Shown here one piece after another: positions 21,530-23,209 of a DNA stretch of 23,209 nucleotides. Numbering within the stretch: position 1 is the first letter of the stretch; every line of letters begins with the position of its first letter. The position numbers and the translations under genes were made by a program. Source of the stretch: Apostichopus californicus (taxonomy: Eukaryota; Echinodermata; Holothuroidea; Aspidochirotida; Stichopodidae); assembly GCA_020650975.1 (NCBI GenBank), contig JAIPMN010019947.1:1-23209 (forward strand), in the 5' to 3' direction. The notes under the pieces were generated by a model that saw only the letters and a list, made by a program, of their open reading frames with translations, was not told the DNA's origin and did no database searches.

Positions 21530-23154
21530 ATATTGATTATGATTTTATATGTTATACGCTTGAAATATTTGGAGGAAAGAGGGTTATTTTTCTCTTCTTT
21601 TTCTTTATACCACAAAGTAGAAATGTTTTCCTGGTTGGTTGATAATTTATCCCATCTTGTTTGTTTACTGCTGTAGTTATGTTATTTCTATAGGTGTTTC
21701 TGTGTCATATTTGAATTTTGTATTAACTCTACCTATGGAGCAGAGTTTCCTTTCTCATTTCTACTCTTTATAGCATCATATATTCAATTCCTTATCATTT
21801 TACTCTCTGACTCTCTGGGCTCTCATGAATTCTACAAATTTTAATCTTGGATATAAACCAACTAGGAAATCTGGTATGACTGAGTTTTTACACAAACTAA
21901 TAAAATTATGGAAACAACTGTGACAACTCTTTTCCCGCAATTTTTGTTTCCTGCTAAACAGTTAAGAGAATTTGAAGATACTTGAAATTGCCATTTTTGT
22001 GTCCATTTGCTATTTAAAGGTGACTTTAGGCAGATTTTCTGTCTTATCTATATGTTATGGCCGAAGAAAAAAATAAATTTTTACTGAAAGTACTACTAAT
22101 TCTGTAAATGTTCATGTTTAAAGATATTCCCCCTTAAAACATGGTAAAATCTCTTATATATCCTATCTTAAATTTTGTATATATCTCTGGAAAGTTCCTT
22201 TCAGACCAAATTGATGACGATGTCGACACCTCAGTTAAATAAGCCCTAGATTTTCTCCTAATTTTATTGTTTTGTAAATTATAATAACTCAACCAAAACA
22301 TGTTCTTTTCAACTTTATATAAACAACAGAGCATCCCTTGTATGACATACAACACCATTTGTCCTTAACAAATTGTTACAATCTTGTGAAAATGTAATTT
22401 GAATCCATGATAGTCCTAAATTTTCCAATTTTCTGAGGAACAGACCTAATGATGTTTGTATTAGTCTAAAATTGTCCACTCACTTTACTTGATGAAATGG
22501 ACTGTTTAAAGGTAATTCCCAAAAATATAATAGTGATATAAAGAATTCAACCTGGACTGACTTTATTTTCTTTAACAGTCTTCAAGATATCAAAGATGAT
22601 TTTGTGCTGCAAGTATTCCTTTAGTTAAAACATGTTATTTTATACCTAGAACAAGATGTTGTCATCTCTGTCAGTCAAACCATGGAGTTAGACATACTGA
22701 TAGTGTATGAAGTTGATTTCTGATTTGAAAGTGGTCTAGCGCCACTGTTTGGTGCATATGTGACGCAAGATGAACAAATGTATAAAAAGGTAGTGGGAAA
22801 TATGCAATTCGGTACTGCGAGGTGCTTTGACTTACTCGCTGTCCGACTCCTCTTCTAGTCTAAAAGTGGTGCAACAATTTGTTAGGATTATCGTGGATCG
22901 GATAGAGGTGCAAGGTTGATGATATCACAGCGAAATAATTGCTTCAACTTCTAAAACCCTATGCCGCATGATAAAAAAATATATATATATCCTCTTGCAA
23001 CTTATAACCCTGTCGTCCGCGCTGGTGATTCTTCTAACTGTTTTCCTGTCAATATTTCTCTCTTTTTGGCTTCCTATGGAGGGAATTACCGAGGTTCCCG
23101 AAGCGTCTCCGGTTATCGTGACTGAAAGCCTAACCTACTATTAGTTGATTTACA
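21530..23154. other. TMEM129 3' UTR and unassigned downstream region
   Basis: The sequence is AT-rich to about 22740 with no credible gene. From about 22740 the composition becomes more mixed. A TATA-like motif (gtataaaaagg, 22780-22790) lies upstream of GC-richer sequence, followed by a TA repeat (about 22979-22990) and a short frame at 23076-23144 (MEGITEVPEASP..., 22 residues). The last part may be an LTR-like promoter or the first exon of another gene; neither is shown. Confidence 0.5.
21899..21904 (+). terminator. candidate poly(A) signal AATAAA for TMEM129
   Basis: It is the first exact AATAAA after the TMEM129 stop, about 370 bases downstream. A second lies at 22072-22077. Confidence 0.45.
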
Positions 23155-23209
23155 CAGTGGCGTAGGAAGATACTTTTGAGTGGGGGGAGGGGGGCTGAAG
23201 ACTGATGGC
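23155..23209 (+). mobile_element. probable end of a DNA transposon, cut by the window edge
   Basis: CAGTGGCGTAGGAAG followed by a G-rich run resembles the terminal bases of many invertebrate DNA transposons that begin CAGNGGCGTAG. Only 55 bases are visible, so neither the other end nor a target-site duplication can be checked. Confidence 0.4.

Noticed and set aside
21367..21615. Minus-strand open frame across the TMEM129 last exon
   Set aside because: It is antisense to the conserved RING coding sequence.

Overview
The window is nuclear DNA from an animal. It carries three intron-split housekeeping-type genes with ordinary GT-AG splice sites, AT-rich introns and scattered small mobile-element remnants. 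The proteins match animal families, but introns are short (about 0.2-1.8 kb) and the repeats are not vertebrate types. My best guess is an invertebrate deuterostome such as an echinoderm; the sequence alone does not settle the species. Nothing prokaryotic (operon, CRISPR array, phage) is visible.

Layout: (1) 117-8841, plus strand: eleven exons of an LRRC27-like gene (leucine-rich repeats, then a charged coiled-coil tail), with its 5' end cut off by the window edge. (2) 8842-12128: 3' UTRs and intergenic sequence between two convergent genes. (3) 12129-16520, minus strand: six coding exons of HTRA2, the mitochondrial serine protease with a PDZ domain. The reading frame is consistent across all splice joints and totals 482 codons including the stop, but a TGA interrupts it at codon 320, just after the catalytic serine. 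(4) 16521-18037: divergent intergenic region with a roughly 0.5 kb inverted-repeat mobile element set between TAG microsatellites. (5) 18038-21529, plus strand: complete four-exon TMEM129, 363 residues, an ER-membrane E3 ubiquitin ligase. (6) 21530-23209: TMEM129 3' region, then unassigned sequence with a TATA-like motif, ending in what looks like the edge of a DNA transposon.

HTRA2 (mitochondrial protein quality control) and TMEM129 (ER-associated degradation) are divergent neighbours, but I see no sign that the three genes form one system. The points most worth checking are the HTRA2 internal stop, a roughly 316 bp foldback element in TMEM129 intron 1, a tRNA-derived SINE present in two copies in LRRC27 introns, the inverted-repeat element upstream of TMEM129, and a possible 40-nt intron just before the TMEM129 start codon.
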